From: Paracoccus sanguinis
GTDB lineage: Bacteria; Pseudomonadota; Alphaproteobacteria; Rhodobacterales; Rhodobacteraceae
Length of the DNA stretch: 64,000 nt
NCBI RefSeq assembly: GCF_900106665.1
Contig: NZ_FNNA01000001.1
Coordinates: forward strand, 620,001-684,000
Reading direction: 5' to 3'
Part shown: positions 1-8,640 of the stretch, one piece after another
Numbering within the stretch: position 1 is the first letter of the stretch
Layout: each line of letters begins with the position of its first letter
Notes under the pieces: generated by a model
Told to the model about the DNA's origin: nothing
Database searches by the model: none
What the model saw: only the letters and a program-made list of their open reading frames with translations
Position numbers and translations under genes: made by a program

Positions 1-171
1 CTGGACAAGATGGCCGCCTGGCAGCAGGTGATGGAGCAGGTGCACGGCAAGGCCGAGGTCATCATCGGCAAGCAGCGCCACGGGCCGATCGGGACGGTCG
101 AGCTGAGCTTCGAGGGGCGGTTCACCCGCTTCGGCAACCTCGCCCGGCACCAGATCCAGCAATGGGGCTGA
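1..171 (+). CDS. dnaB: Replicative DNA helicase DnaB, C-terminal fragment
   Basis: The frame is open from base 1 to a TGA at 169-171, giving the last 56 residues of a protein that begins outside the window. The segment [12 protein letters not shown] followed by GTVELSFEG and FTRFGN is the conserved end of the RecA-like ATPase domain of DnaB, the hexameric helicase that unwinds DNA ahead of the replication fork. The stop lies inside the start of the next gene, so the two overlap by 10 bases. The family call rests on the C-terminal motif only. Confidence 0.9.
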   Translation: MDKMAAWQQVMEQVHGKAEVIIGKQRHGPIGTVELSFEGRFTRFGNLARHQIQQWG

Positions 172-518
172 GCCTGCCCGTCCCCGCCCTGACCATCGGC
201 CTGCTGATCGCCTCGAACGTCTTCATGACGGTGGCGTGGTACGGGCATCTGAAGTTCAAGACCGCGCCCCTCGCGTTGGTGATCGTCGCGAGCTGGGGGA
301 TCGCCTTCTTCGAGTATGTGCTGCAGGTGCCCGCCAACCGCATCGGCCACGGGCATTTCTCCGCCGCCCAGCTCAAGACGATCCAGGAGGTCATCAGCCT
401 GACGGTCTTCGCCGGCTTCTCGTGGCTCTACCTGGGCGAGCGGCTGGGCTGGCAGCACGCGGTCGGGTTCGGGCTGATCTGCGCCGGCGCGTGGTTCGTG
501 TTCCATGACTGGGGCTGA
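162..518 (+). CDS. DMT family small membrane protein (DUF486)
   Basis: The product has 118 residues with four hydrophobic segments, at roughly 8-27, 35-52, 75-95 and 98-116. This is the size and pattern of DUF486, a short relative of drug/metabolite transporters. The segments [11 protein letters not shown] and [17 protein letters not shown] are typical of the family. The substrate is unknown. The gene overlaps the end of dnaB by 10 bases and the start of the next transporter by 14 bases, so it sits in a tight transcription unit. The start at 162 is the only one that keeps the first hydrophobic segment whole. Confidence 0.85.
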   Translation: MGLSLPVPALTIGLLIASNVFMTVAWYGHLKFKTAPLALVIVASWGIAFFEYVLQVPANRIGHGHFSAAQLKTIQEVISLTVFAGFSWLYLGERLGWQHAVGFGLICAGAWFVFHDWG

Positions 519-1704
519 GGCCGCGCGGCCCCGCCGCACCCCGCCGCATATCCTGACGCTGGTGCTGCTGTCGGGGCTGGGGGCGCTCAGCATGAACGTG
601 TTCCTGCCCTCGCTGCCGGGCATGGCGCGGGATTTCGGCGTCGATTACGCGGTGATGCAGCTTTCGGTGACCGTCTATCTGGCCGGCTCGGCGCTGGTGC
701 AGATGATCGCCGGGCCGCTGTCGGACCGCTACGGGCGGCGGCCGGTGATGCTGGTGGGGCTGGCCACCTTCCTCGTGGCGACGGCGGGGACGCTGCTGGC
801 GCCCTCGGCCGGCTGGTTTCTGGCCTTCCGCACGTTGCAGGCCGCGGTCGGGACCGGGATGGTGCTGTCGCGCGCCATCGTCCACGACATGGTCGAGGGC
901 GACGCGGCCGCCAGCCGGATCGGCTATGTCACCATGGGGATGTCGGTGATCCCGATGATGGCGCCGATCCTCGGCGGGCTTCTGGACGAGGCCTTCGGCT
1001 GGCGCGCCAACTTCGCCATGCTGCTGGCCGCCGGGGCGGCGGCGCTGGCGCTCGCCTGGGTGGACCTGGGCGAGACGGCGCGCGGCGGGCTGTCGATGCG
1101 GGCGCAGATGCGGGGCTATCCGCAGCTCGCCCGGTCGGGCGTGTTCTGGGGCTATGCGCTGGCCGCGACCTTCGCCTCGGGCGCCTTCTTCGCCTATCTG
1201 GGCGGCGCGCCCTTCGTGGGCGAGACGGTGTTCCACCTGCGCCCGGCCGAGGTCGGCTATTGGTTCGCGGCGCCCTCGATCGGCTATCTGCTGGGCAATT
1301 TCATCTCGGGGCGCTTTGCCGCGCGGGTCGGGATCGACCGGATGATCCTGCTCGGCGCCTGGGTCACGGCGCTGGCGCTGGGCGCGGCGCTGGCGGTGAC
1401 GATGGCCGGCGCGCTGGTGCCGGCGGTGTTCTTCGGCGCCATCGCGCTGATGGGGCTGGGCAACGGCATGGTCCTGCCCAGTGCCACGGCGGGGATGATG
1501 GGGGTGCGACCCGAACTCGCCGGAACGGCGAGCGGGCTGGGCGGGGCGATGGCGGTCGCGGGCGGCGCGGGCCTCGCGGCGCTGGCGGGGCGGTTCCTCG
1601 TCCCGGGCGCGGGCGCCACGCCGCTTCTGTGCATCATGGCGCTGTCGGCGGCGGCCTCGCTGGGCGCGATCATGGTCGTCCGGCGGCTGCGGCGGCCGGT
1701 CTGA
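505..1704 (+). CDS. Bcr/CflA-type multidrug efflux MFS transporter
   Basis: The product has 399 residues with about 12 hydrophobic segments. The N-terminal half has the MFS loop signature GPLSDRYGRRPVML (near residues 72-85), and residues around 110-130 (RTLQAAVGTGMVLSRAIVHD) match the motif of the drug:H+ antiporter group containing Bcr and CflA. It probably exports a drug or small metabolite across the inner membrane using the proton gradient. It overlaps the upstream DUF486 gene by 14 bases. The substrate cannot be told from sequence. Confidence 0.88.
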   Translation: MTGAEAARPRRTPPHILTLVLLSGLGALSMNVFLPSLPGMARDFGVDYAVMQLSVTVYLAGSALVQMIAGPLSDRYGRRPVMLVGLATFLVATAGTLLAPSAGWFLAFRTLQAAVGTGMVLSRAIVHDMVEGDAAASRIGYVTMGMSVIPMMAPILGGLLDEAFGWRANFAMLLAAGAAALALAWVDLGETARGGLSMRAQMRGYPQLARSGVFWGYALAATFASGAFFAYLGGAPFVGETVFHLRPAEVGYWFAAPSIGYLLGNFISGRFAARVGIDRMILLGAWVTALALGAALAVTMAGALVPAVFFGAIALMGLGNGMVLPSATAGMMGVRPELAGTASGLGGAMAVAGGAGLAALAGRFLVPGAGATPLLCIMALSAAASLGAIMVVRRLRRPV

Positions 1705-1769
1705 CGCCGGCCCCGCGCCACGCGCCCTGCGCAGGGCAGCCCTGCGCCACGCGGGATTGCTCGCGCAAT

Positions 1770-1797
1770 TTTGCAAATGCTAACGGCGCACTGCAAA
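1770..1797 (+). promoter_or_regulatory. Candidate ScfR/PccR-type operator upstream of the regulator gene
   Basis: A perfect TTTGCAAA palindrome lies at 1770-1777 and a related ACTGCAAA half at 1790-1797, just upstream of the ATG at 1823. As I recall, TTTGCAAA elements are the binding motif reported for PccR/RamB regulators of the ScfR family, and the next gene is a member of that family. Autoregulation is inferred. The second half is degenerate and the spacing (12 bases) differs from the tandem site I recall. Confidence 0.45.
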
Positions 1798-1822
1798 GCG
1801 TATGTCAGCGAGGGGTCGATTT

Positions 1823-3220
1823 ATGGCCAGCCACAAGATCTATGCCGGCGCCTCGCTGCGCGAGACCCGCAACCGGCACGGCCTGACCCAGCGCGTCTTC
1901 GCCGACCGGCTCGGCGTCTCCCTGCCCTATCTCAGCCAGATGGAGAACAACCACCGGCCCGTCTCGGCCGGGGTGCTGCTGCGGCTCGCCTCCGAGTTCC
2001 AGGTCGATGTCGGCGCGCTGGCCGCGGGTGACGCCGACCGGATGGTGGTGGACATGGCCGAGGCGCTGGCCGACCCGCTGTTCGATGCGCCGCCGAACCT
2101 GACCGACCTGCGGCTGGCGGCGTCGAACACGCCGGGGCTGGTGCGCGCCTTCCTCGACCTCTACCGCGCCCACCGCGAGGGGCAGGACCGGCTCGCCGCG
2201 CTCGACGAGGCGATCGGCGCGACCGGGCCCAGCTCGCTCTCCTCACCGTGGGAGGAGGTGCGCGACTTCTTCCACTACTGCGACAACTATATCGACGCCG
2301 TGGACCGCGCGGCCGAGCGCTTCGCCTGCCCCGACGGCACCCGCGCGCCGCCGATGGCCCGTGCGGTCGCGGCGCTGACCCAGCGCGGCTTCTCGATCCA
2401 CGAGGCCGAGCTGCCGCCCGGATCGGTCTTCCGGCGCGAGGGCGACGTCATCACGCTGAACGCCGCCGCCGAGCCGTCCACGCAGGTCTTTCAGCTTCTC
2501 AACCTGATCGCCCGCGAGACAAGGGGCGACCTTCTGGACGCGACGCTCGACCTTGGCCGGTTCCGCAGCCCGGCGGCGCGCGACATCGCCCGGCTGGGGC
2601 TGGCCAACTACTTCGCCGGGGCGGCGCTGATGCCCTATCGCCAGTTCCTCGCCAGCGCCCGGGCCGAGCGCCACGACCTCGAGCGGCTCGCCCATCTCTA
2701 CGGCGCCTCGCTCGAGCAGGTGGCGCACCGGCTCTCGACCCTGCAGCGCTCGGGGGACCGGGGGGTGCCGTTCTTCTTCGTCCGCGTCGATCAGGCCGGG
2801 ACGATCACCAAGCGCCACTCGGCGACGCTCTTGCAGTTCGCCCGCTTCGGCGGGGCCTGCCCGCTCTGGAACGTCCACCGCGCGTTCGAGACGCCGGGCC
2901 AGTTCCTGCGCCAGCTGGCCCAGACCCCGGACGGGGTGCGCTATCTGTGCCTGTCGCGCGACGTGCAGAAGCCGGGCGGCAGCTTCCGTGCCCCGGTGCG
3001 GCGCTTCGCCATCTGCCTGGGGTGCGAGATCACCCACGCCCGCGATCTGGTCTATGCCGACGACCTCGACCTGGCCAACCCGGCCGGCTACGAGCGGATC
3101 GGGATCAGCTGCCGGATCTGCCCGCGCCCGGACTGCCACCAGCGCTCGGTCCCCCCCATCGACCGCGAGCTGGTGATTCCCGGCGACCGCAGTGGCCCCC
3201 TGCCCTACGCGATCCCCTGA
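1823..3220 (+). CDS. ScfR-family (short-chain fatty acyl-CoA) XRE transcriptional regulator
   Basis: The product has 465 residues. An N-terminal XRE helix-turn-helix (residues about 8-62, with RETRNRHGLTQRVFADRLG and SYLSQMEN-like PYLSQMENNHRP) is followed by an IrrE/ImmA-like middle region. The C-terminal DUF2083 domain has the cysteine pairs CLGCEI and CRICPRPDCHQRSVPP. This layout defines the ScfR group (RamB, PrpR/PccR, MccR, IbcR), which senses acyl-CoA esters and controls propionate, acetate or branched-chain acyl-CoA use. I chose ATG 1823 over the in-frame ATG 1802 because GAGGGG at 1809-1814 is a well-placed ribosome site. Valine-degradation genes lie 7 kb downstream, so an isobutyryl-CoA or propionyl-CoA ligand is plausible but unproven. 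Confidence 0.85.
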   Translation: MASHKIYAGASLRETRNRHGLTQRVFADRLGVSLPYLSQMENNHRPVSAGVLLRLASEFQVDVGALAAGDADRMVVDMAEALADPLFDAPPNLTDLRLAASNTPGLVRAFLDLYRAHREGQDRLAALDEAIGATGPSSLSSPWEEVRDFFHYCDNYIDAVDRAAERFACPDGTRAPPMARAVAALTQRGFSIHEAELPPGSVFRREGDVITLNAAAEPSTQVFQLLNLIARETRGDLLDATLDLGRFRSPAARDIARLGLANYFAGAALMPYRQFLASARAERHDLERLAHLYGASLEQVAHRLSTLQRSGDRGVPFFFVRVDQAGTITKRHSATLLQFARFGGACPLWNVHRAFETPGQFLRQLAQTPDGVRYLCLSRDVQKPGGSFRAPVRRFAICLGCEITHARDLVYADDLDLANPAGYERIGISCRICPRPDCHQRSVPPIDRELVIPGDRSGPLPYAIP

Positions 3221-3440
3221 CGCACCCCGACGGATCACCTGCGCTGCGGCCTGTCGCCGCACAATCCGTCCTGGGCCGGCGCGCGTAATGCGCGAGCGGC
3301 GGAAAGGTTCCCGCCCTTGGGCGAGACTCCGCCGATCGCCGGCACGCCGCGCCGTGATGCGTTGCGCGAATGTCACGGCCCCGTTAACTCAACCGCATCT
3401 GACGAGGCCAGCCTCGACTTTCCACAGATGGGATGACCTG

Positions 3441-4712
3441 ATGTTGCGCTCCACCCCCTCGATGCCTGCCGCGACCACCGCTGCCGATCCCGCTGCCGCC
3501 CGTTCGGGCCGGGGCGTGCGGATCGCCCGCCGGGCCGGGTTCGTGGCGGTTGTCGGCTGGGCTGCGGTCAGCACCTCGATCCTCGCCTTCGACCGCATGG
3601 GTCCGGGCGCCCAGGCTACCGCGCAACCCGACATGGCGCTGTTCGAGCGCCAGATGACCGAGCTGTCTGCCGAGCGCGACGCCCGCGCCGCCGAGGCCGC
3701 CGCCGCCCAGACCCGCTTCACCGCCGCGCTTTCGCAGGTCTCGCAGATGCAGTCGCAGCTGCTCGCCTCGGAAGAGAAGCGGCGCGAGCTGGAAAGCGGC
3801 ATCGGCGCGATGCAGGCCTCGCTGCACGACGCCCGGGCCGACACGCAGGAGGCGCTGCGCCAGCTCGCCGACGCGACCTCGGCCGCCGACGCCGCTGCCC
3901 CGCGGGCCGAGCGCGCCGACGAGATGAAGGTCGCCCTCGACATCCTGTCGGGCGAGCTCGAGACCGCGGCCAGCGACCGCGCCGCCGCCACCAAGCGCGC
4001 CGACGAGGCGACCCGCACCGCCCAGGCCCTGACCGTCGAGCGCGACGAGATCATGCGCCGTAACGAGGAAATCTTCGCCCAGCTCGAGGAAGCGGTTGAG
4101 CTGTCGGTCAAGCCGCTGGACGACATGTTCGCCAAGGTCGGCGTGAACACCGACAAGCTGCTGGAAACCGTGCGCCAGGGCTATGAGGGCACCGGCGGCC
4201 CGCTGACCCCGATGGGCTATTCGTCGCGCGGTAACGCCGCGATCTCGGAATCCGAGGCGCGGGCGAACGAGGTGGTGATCTCGCTCGGCAAGGTGAACAA
4301 CTACCGCATCGCCGTCAGCAAGCTGCCGCTGGCCATGCCGGTCAAGTCGGCGTTCCGCTTCACCTCGCCCTTCGGCAAGCGCTGGGGCCGCGCGCATGAG
4401 GGCATCGACCTCGCCGGCCCGGTCGGCACCCCGATCTATGCGACCGGCGACGGCGTGGTGATCTTTGCCGGCTGGCAGCGCGGTTATGGCAACGTGATCA
4501 AGATCAAGCACGCCATCGGGACCGAGACCCGCTATGGCCATCTGTCGAAAATCCGCGTCAAGGCCGGGCAACAGGTCTCGCGCAACAGCCTGATCGGTGA
4601 TATGGGCAACACCGGCCGCTCGACCGGTCCGCATCTGCACTACGAGGTGCGTGTGGACGGGAAGGCCGTGAACCCCATGAGCTTCATCAAGGCCGCACAG
4701 AATGTTTTCTAA
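3441..4712 (+). CDS. M23 family peptidoglycan endopeptidase with coiled coil
   Basis: The product has 423 residues. A basic N-terminus is followed by one membrane anchor (about 31-50), an Ala/Glu/Arg-rich coiled coil (about 65-240) and a C-terminal LytM/M23 domain. Zinc ligands are visible as H319xxxD323 (HEGID) and H400 in HLHYEV, with H398 as the catalytic histidine. All are present, so it is likely an active endopeptidase. It should be anchored in the inner membrane and cut peptidoglycan cross-links from the periplasm. Its end overlaps the bactofilin gene by 11 bases, a pairing known from cell-shape systems in which bactofilin recruits an M23 enzyme. The ATG at 3441 gives an intact membrane anchor. 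Confidence 0.88.
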   Translation: MLRSTPSMPAATTAADPAAARSGRGVRIARRAGFVAVVGWAAVSTSILAFDRMGPGAQATAQPDMALFERQMTELSAERDARAAEAAAAQTRFTAALSQVSQMQSQLLASEEKRRELESGIGAMQASLHDARADTQEALRQLADATSAADAAAPRAERADEMKVALDILSGELETAASDRAAATKRADEATRTAQALTVERDEIMRRNEEIFAQLEEAVELSVKPLDDMFAKVGVNTDKLLETVRQGYEGTGGPLTPMGYSSRGNAAISESEARANEVVISLGKVNNYRIAVSKLPLAMPVKSAFRFTSPFGKRWGRAHEGIDLAGPVGTPIYATGDGVVIFAGWQRGYGNVIKIKHAIGTETRYGHLSKIRVKAGQQVSRNSLIGDMGNTGRSTGPHLHYEVRVDGKAVNPMSFIKAAQNVF

Positions 4713-5214
4713 GACCCGAGTCACCGAACCCGGACCGCGCACCCACTCTCCCGATCCTGAACCGACACGGGCCCCGATCATGGACAGCTACGACCACGCG
4801 CCCCAGCAGGGGATGCGGACCCGCACCGGACCGTCGGTCCTGTCGTCCGACCTGACGGTCAAGGGCAACATCACCACCCAGGGCGATGTGCAGATCGAGG
4901 GTACGGTGGACGGCGACATCCGCGCCCACCAGCTGACGGTCGGCGAAAGCGCCACCATCCACGGCGAGATCGTCGCCGAAGAGGTGATCGTGAACGGCCG
5001 CGTCGTTGGCCGTGTCCGCGGCCTCAAGGTGCGCCTGTCGGCCACCGCGCGGGTCGAGGGCGACATCGTCCACAAGACCATCGCCATCGAATCGGGCGCC
5101 CATTTCGAGGGCTCGGTCCAGCGTCAGGAAGACCCGCTGGGCAACGGCATCACGCCGAAGCTCGCGCCCCCCGCGGCCGCGATGAGCCGCGACGAGGACG
5201 ACCTCGACGGCTGA
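4702..5214 (+). CDS. Bactofilin (polymer-forming cytoskeletal protein)
   Basis: The product has 170 residues. A disordered N-terminal tail of about 45 residues precedes the bactofilin beta-helix (about 48-145), with repeating glycine turns such as VKGNITTQGDVQIEGTVDGD and EEVIVNGRVVGRVRG. Bactofilins polymerise without nucleotide and scaffold cell-wall enzymes at the membrane. The reading frame starts inside the end of the M23 peptidase gene, so the two are translated together. An intrinsic terminator follows directly. Its likely job is to localise the upstream peptidase. Confidence 0.92.
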   Translation: MFSKTRVTEPGPRTHSPDPEPTRAPIMDSYDHAPQQGMRTRTGPSVLSSDLTVKGNITTQGDVQIEGTVDGDIRAHQLTVGESATIHGEIVAEEVIVNGRVVGRVRGLKVRLSATARVEGDIVHKTIAIESGAHFEGSVQRQEDPLGNGITPKLAPPAAAMSRDEDDLDG

Positions 5215-5237
5215 GGCGAGGCCCGGCCGACATGAAC

Positions 5238-5266
5238 AGGCGCGCCCCCGGGGCGCGCCTTTTTTC
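5238..5266. terminator. Rho-independent terminator after the bactofilin gene
   Basis: An 11-bp GC-rich inverted repeat (5238-5248 with 5250-5260, fraying to a workable loop of CCCGG) runs straight into a T6 tract. It ends the M23-bactofilin unit. The convergent DUF2189 gene ends at 5288 and may also use it, although the T-tract favours the + strand. Confidence 0.9.
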
Positions 5267-5287
5267 TTGCGCTGTCGCTGGCAGCTT

Positions 5288-6298
5288 TCAGTCGTCGGGA
5301 AACAGCCGGCGGTACATGTGCCAGCTCGCATGGCCCAGCACCGGCAGCGCCACGAACAGCCCGAGGAACAGCGGCGCGATCCCCAAGAACAGGATCACCG
5401 CGATCACCACCGCCCAGGCGAGCATCACGCCCGGATTGCCGAGCACCGCCTGGAAGCTGGCGATGATCGCCGAGATGAAGTCCACCTCGCGGTCGAGGAT
5501 CAGCGGCAGGCCGGCGGCGGTCATCGCAAAGAGAACCGCGGCGAAGCCCGCGCCCACGACGGTCCCGACCCCCAGCATGACGAGCCCGCGGCCCTGGAAC
5601 AGGATCTCGGGCGAGGTGGTGATGTTGGTCAGCGCCTGCAGCCCCATGAACAGCGCGAAGGTCGTGTGGGCCACGAACACCCAGAACATGAACATCAGCA
5701 GGATGACCATCGCCATCGACGGCACCTGCCGGTCCTTCTGCGCGAACACCACCCCCAGCACGCTGCGCCAGTCGAGCGGCAGCCCGGCCTCGATCCGCCG
5801 GCTGACCTCGTAAAGCCCGACGGCTGCGAAGGGCGCGATCAGCGGGAAGCCCACGACGAAGGGGATCAGCCACCACTCCTGCCCCGCGGCGGCGGCGACG
5901 GCGGCGAGCATCAGCCCGCCCGCGACATAGAAGGCCGAAAAGAACAGCCCGAACCCCGGCGCGCGCAGGAAATCGGTCCAGCCGGCGCGCAGCGACTCGC
6001 CGATCGCGGACATGTCGATGATGGCCGGGGCGGGGATGGTGTCGGGCTGGCCGCGGTCGTCGCCGAGGACCGGCGCCACCGTGCCGTCCGGCGCGACGCG
6101 CCCCGAGGGCGAGCGGACCTCGCCCCCCCAGGCCGCCGCCGGGGTGGCCGTGCGGCGGCTCGCGGCGCCCAGCGGCTCGACGAGGCCGCGGTCGGGCGCC
6201 GGGTCGGGGGCCGGGTTGGGCATCGGCGGCCGGGTCGGGTCCGGGATCGGTCCCCCCGGCCGGGGTGGCGTGTCGGCTGGCGTGGCGCTTTGGGTCAT
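5288..6298 (-). CDS. DUF2189 family integral membrane protein
   Basis: The product has 336 residues. A long proline-rich cytoplasmic N-terminus (about residues 1-90) is followed by about six hydrophobic segments. The motifs GWTDFLRAPGFGLFFSAFY and ISAIIASFQAVLGNPGVMLAWA match DUF2189 proteins common in Rhodobacteraceae. No function is established for the family. The gene stands alone, convergent to bactofilin, with about 100 bases to coaD. The N-terminal extension is low-complexity and longer than in most relatives that I know of. Confidence 0.8.
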   Translation of the reverse strand: MTQSATPADTPPRPGGPIPDPTRPPMPNPAPDPAPDRGLVEPLGAASRRTATPAAAWGGEVRSPSGRVAPDGTVAPVLGDDRGQPDTIPAPAIIDMSAIGESLRAGWTDFLRAPGFGLFFSAFYVAGGLMLAAVAAAAGQEWWLIPFVVGFPLIAPFAAVGLYEVSRRIEAGLPLDWRSVLGVVFAQKDRQVPSMAMVILLMFMFWVFVAHTTFALFMGLQALTNITTSPEILFQGRGLVMLGVGTVVGAGFAAVLFAMTAAGLPLILDREVDFISAIIASFQAVLGNPGVMLAWAVVIAVILFLGIAPLFLGLFVALPVLGHASWHMYRRLFPDD

Positions 6299-6397
6299 CC
6301 GGTCTCTCCTCCCGTGGTCCCCCTCGGCCGCAAGGCTAGGGCAGCGGGACGGGCCGGATCAAGCGGGGCGGATCAAGCGGGGTGGACCGAAGGCTCC

Positions 6398-6895
6398 TCA
6401 GCCTGCGGCAAATCGCGCCCTGAGCGCGCTGTTGACCGGCGGGGTGACGAACTTGCTCACGTCGCCGCCGAGGCGGGCGATTTCCTTGACCAGCTTCGAG
6501 GCGATGGCCTGCCGCCGCGCGTCGGCCATCAGGAACACCGTCTCGACGCTCGAATCGAGGGCGCGGTTCATGCCGACCATCTGGAACTCGTATTCGAAGT
6601 CCGCGACCGCGCGCAGGCCGCGGACGATGACGCTGGCGCCGACGTCGCGCGCGCAGTCGATCAGCAGGTTGTCGAAGGGATGGACGACGATCTCGACCCC
6701 GCTGCGGCGGGCGATGTCGGTGCACTCGGCCTCGACCATCTCGACCCGCTCTTCCAGCGAGAACAGCGGCCCCTTGTCGCGGTTGATCGCCACGCCGATC
6801 ACCAGCCGGTCCACCAGCGGCGCGGCGCGCTGGATGATGTCGATGTGGCCCAGCGTGACCGGGTCGAAGGTTCCGGGGTAAAGACCGATCCGCAT
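6398..6895 (-). CDS. coaD: Pantetheine-phosphate adenylyltransferase
   Basis: The product has 165 residues, the normal length. The N-terminal nucleotidyltransferase signature GTFDPVTLGH is at residues 8-17, and the family sequences RGLRAVADFEYEFQMVGMN and ETVFLMAD follow. It transfers AMP from ATP to 4'-phosphopantetheine, the penultimate step of coenzyme A synthesis in the cytoplasm. The C-terminal motif normally written ISST reads IASK here, a mild variation. It stands alone between a DUF2189 gene and a CBS-domain gene. Confidence 0.95.
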   Translation of the reverse strand: MRIGLYPGTFDPVTLGHIDIIQRAAPLVDRLVIGVAINRDKGPLFSLEERVEMVEAECTDIARRSGVEIVVHPFDNLLIDCARDVGASVIVRGLRAVADFEYEFQMVGMNRALDSSVETVFLMADARRQAIASKLVKEIARLGGDVSKFVTPPVNSALRARFAAG

Positions 6896-7045
6896 CTGTT
6901 GATCCTTCGGGCGCAGGGGCTGTTGCGGCCCCCCAGGGGGCCGATCAGGGGTTCGTCAGACGCAAGCGGAAATCCGGCGCGGATGCAAGCGCCGCGCCGC
7001 GGCATCGCCGCGCGACGCGCCGCCCCGCGCGGCCCTGGCGCCGGG

Positions 7046-7486
7046 TCAGTTCCCCATGATCATCCCGGTCAGCGCCTCTTTCTCGGCCGCGAGCTCCTTC
7101 AGCCGGGCCGAGACGGCGTCTCCGATCGAGACGACGCCGAGCATGTGCCCCGCCTCGTCCACCACCGGCAGGTGGCGGAACCGGCCGTCGGTCATCCGCT
7201 GCAGCACCGTCAGCGCATCCTCGCCGCAGACGCAGGTGCTGACCTTGCTGGTCATCAGGTCCGCGACCTTGCGCTGCAGCACGTCGGCGCCCGACCGGCC
7301 CAGCTCGCGCACGATGTCACGCTCGGACAGGATCCCCGCCGGGCGCTGGCCGTCCTCGGAGACGACCACCGCGCCGATCCGCTTTTCCGACAACAGCCGG
7401 GCGGCGTCGGCCACGCTCATGTCCGGGCGCACCGTGACGATGCTCTCCGGCCCCGTCTTCATGGCGAGAATCTGCTTGACGATCAT
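7046..7486 (-). CDS. CBS-domain pair protein
   Basis: The product has 146 residues and consists almost only of two CBS motifs: about 8-62 (TVRPDMSVADAARLLSEKRI and GILSERDIVREL) and about 75-130 (VCGEDALTVLQRMTDGRFRHLPVV and GVVSIGDAV). Tandem CBS domains bind adenine nucleotides and act as energy-state sensors, but the partner is unknown here. I chose the ATG at 7484-7486 because a GGGGG ribosome site lies just upstream, and the longer frame adds only an unlikely Arg/Gly tail. Confidence 0.88.
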   Translation of the reverse strand: MIVKQILAMKTGPESIVTVRPDMSVADAARLLSEKRIGAVVVSEDGQRPAGILSERDIVRELGRSGADVLQRKVADLMTSKVSTCVCGEDALTVLQRMTDGRFRHLPVVDEAGHMLGVVSIGDAVSARLKELAAEKEALTGMIMGN

Positions 7487-7588
7487 CGGCGTCCCCCTGG
7501 CATCGGCATCCCCCCGGCAGCGGCATTCCCGGCCCGCGCGGCCGCTCACCACCCCGTGACCTCAGCGTTGCCGCGCCGCGCCCGAGCG

Positions 7589-8512
7589 TCAAGCCCCCCG
7601 TGAGTCGGGGCGCGCCGCCTCGGTGGCCGCGACCAGCGCCTCGAGCCGCGCGACCTCACGCCGCAGCGCGTGGGTGACTGCCTCGGCCAGCCGGTTCAGC
7701 CGGTCCGAGCGGCGGTCGTCGGCCGGGCGCAGCAGCCAGAAGGCGCGGGTCAGGGCGATGTCGCGGGCCAGCACGCGGCGCACGCCCGGCGCGAAGGGGA
7801 TGGCGAAGTCGTGCACGATCCCCAGCCCCGCCCCGGCCCGGATCGCCTGCATCTGCACGCTGACCGAGTTCGAGCTGAGCGTGGCGTGCGCCGACCCCGT
7901 CTCGGCCAGATAGTCGAGTTCGCGGTCGAAGATCATGTCCTGGATATAGCCGATCATCCGGTGCCCGCGCAGGTCAGCGCGGCTGGCGATGGGGGGATGG
8001 GCGGCCAGGTAATCCGCGTGGCCGGCAAGGTGCAGCTGATAGTCGGTGATCTTCTGGATCGCCGCGCGGCCGCGGTCGGGGGGGCTGACCGCGATCGCCA
8101 TGTCGGCCTCGCGCCGGCTCAGGTTGAACACCCGCGGCAGGGCGACGATCTGGATCTCGAGCCCCGGATGGTCGGCGCAGAGCCGCGCCGCGATCTGCGG
8201 CAGCAGGTAGTTGGCGCACCCGTCCGGCGCCCCGATCCTGAGCTGCCCGGCAAGCTGCCCCTGTCCCGGCGATTCGGCGGCCGCGGCGGCAGCGGCCTCG
8301 GCCGCCTCGGCGTGGGCCACGAGCACCGCGCCCTCGGCGGTGACCGCGTAGCCCTGCGGCGTCTTGGCGAAGAGCACCCGGCCCAGCGCCGTTTCCAGCC
8401 GCGCCACCCGCCGCCCCACGGTCGAGGCGTCCATCCCCAGCCGCCGCCCCGCCGCCGAGAGCGACTCGGCCCGCGCCACGGCGAGAAACACCCGCAGGTC
8501 ATCCCAATCCAT
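7589..8512 (-). CDS. LysR-type transcriptional regulator, divergent to mmsA
   Basis: The product has 307 residues. The N-terminal LysR helix-turn-helix (DDLRVFLAVARAESLSAAGR, then STVGRRVARLE) is followed by a substrate-binding domain. The start at 8512 has a GGGGGAGA-type ribosome site, whereas the longer in-frame start at 8563 would run through the intergenic palindrome. It is transcribed away from the valine-degradation genes, and a palindrome suited to a LysR protein lies between, so it probably controls mmsA. The inducer is not evident. Confidence 0.88.
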   Translation of the reverse strand: MDWDDLRVFLAVARAESLSAAGRRLGMDASTVGRRVARLETALGRVLFAKTPQGYAVTAEGAVLVAHAEAAEAAAAAAAESPGQGQLAGQLRIGAPDGCANYLLPQIAARLCADHPGLEIQIVALPRVFNLSRREADMAIAVSPPDRGRAAIQKITDYQLHLAGHADYLAAHPPIASRADLRGHRMIGYIQDMIFDRELDYLAETGSAHATLSSNSVSVQMQAIRAGAGLGIVHDFAIPFAPGVRRVLARDIALTRAFWLLRPADDRRSDRLNRLAEAVTHALRREVARLEALVAATEAARPDSRGA

Positions 8513-8532
8513 CGTCTCCCCCCCGCCCGCCC

Positions 8533-8548
8533 TTTGCGATTTCGCAAA
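8533..8548. promoter_or_regulatory. Palindrome between the LysR gene and mmsA (candidate operator)
   Basis: The arms TTTGCGA (8533-8539) and TCGCAAA (8542-8548) are perfectly complementary, with a 2-base centre. The element fits the LysR rule T-N11-A, and it also resembles the TTTGC/GCAAA halves bound by ScfR regulators. A -35-like TTGACC follows at 8554-8559, so the palindrome would sit directly upstream of an mmsA promoter. No clear -10 was found. Confidence 0.55.
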
Positions 8549-8640
8549 ACGGTTTGACCTCATCGTCGCTTTACGCGGGCATTACCGCAAGACTATCCTC
8601 GCCCCCAACCACGGACAGCATCGGCAACGGAGGAAGGCTC

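Noticed and set aside
3229..3270. Nested inverted repeat after the ScfR gene (GACGGAT with ATCCGTC)
   Set aside because: It could be a 3' hairpin, but it has no T-tract and the GC-rich inner stem is weak evidence. Not annotated as a terminator.
6356..6383. Two tandem copies of GGATCAAGCGGGGY before coaD
   Set aside because: Only two 14-base copies in a spacer, with no further structure; likely a chance duplication.
5267..7603. A 778-codon open frame on the + strand across the DUF2189, coaD and CBS genes
   Set aside because: It runs antisense to clear genes, is rich in Arg/Gly/Pro/His, and has no domain. It is a GC-bias shadow.
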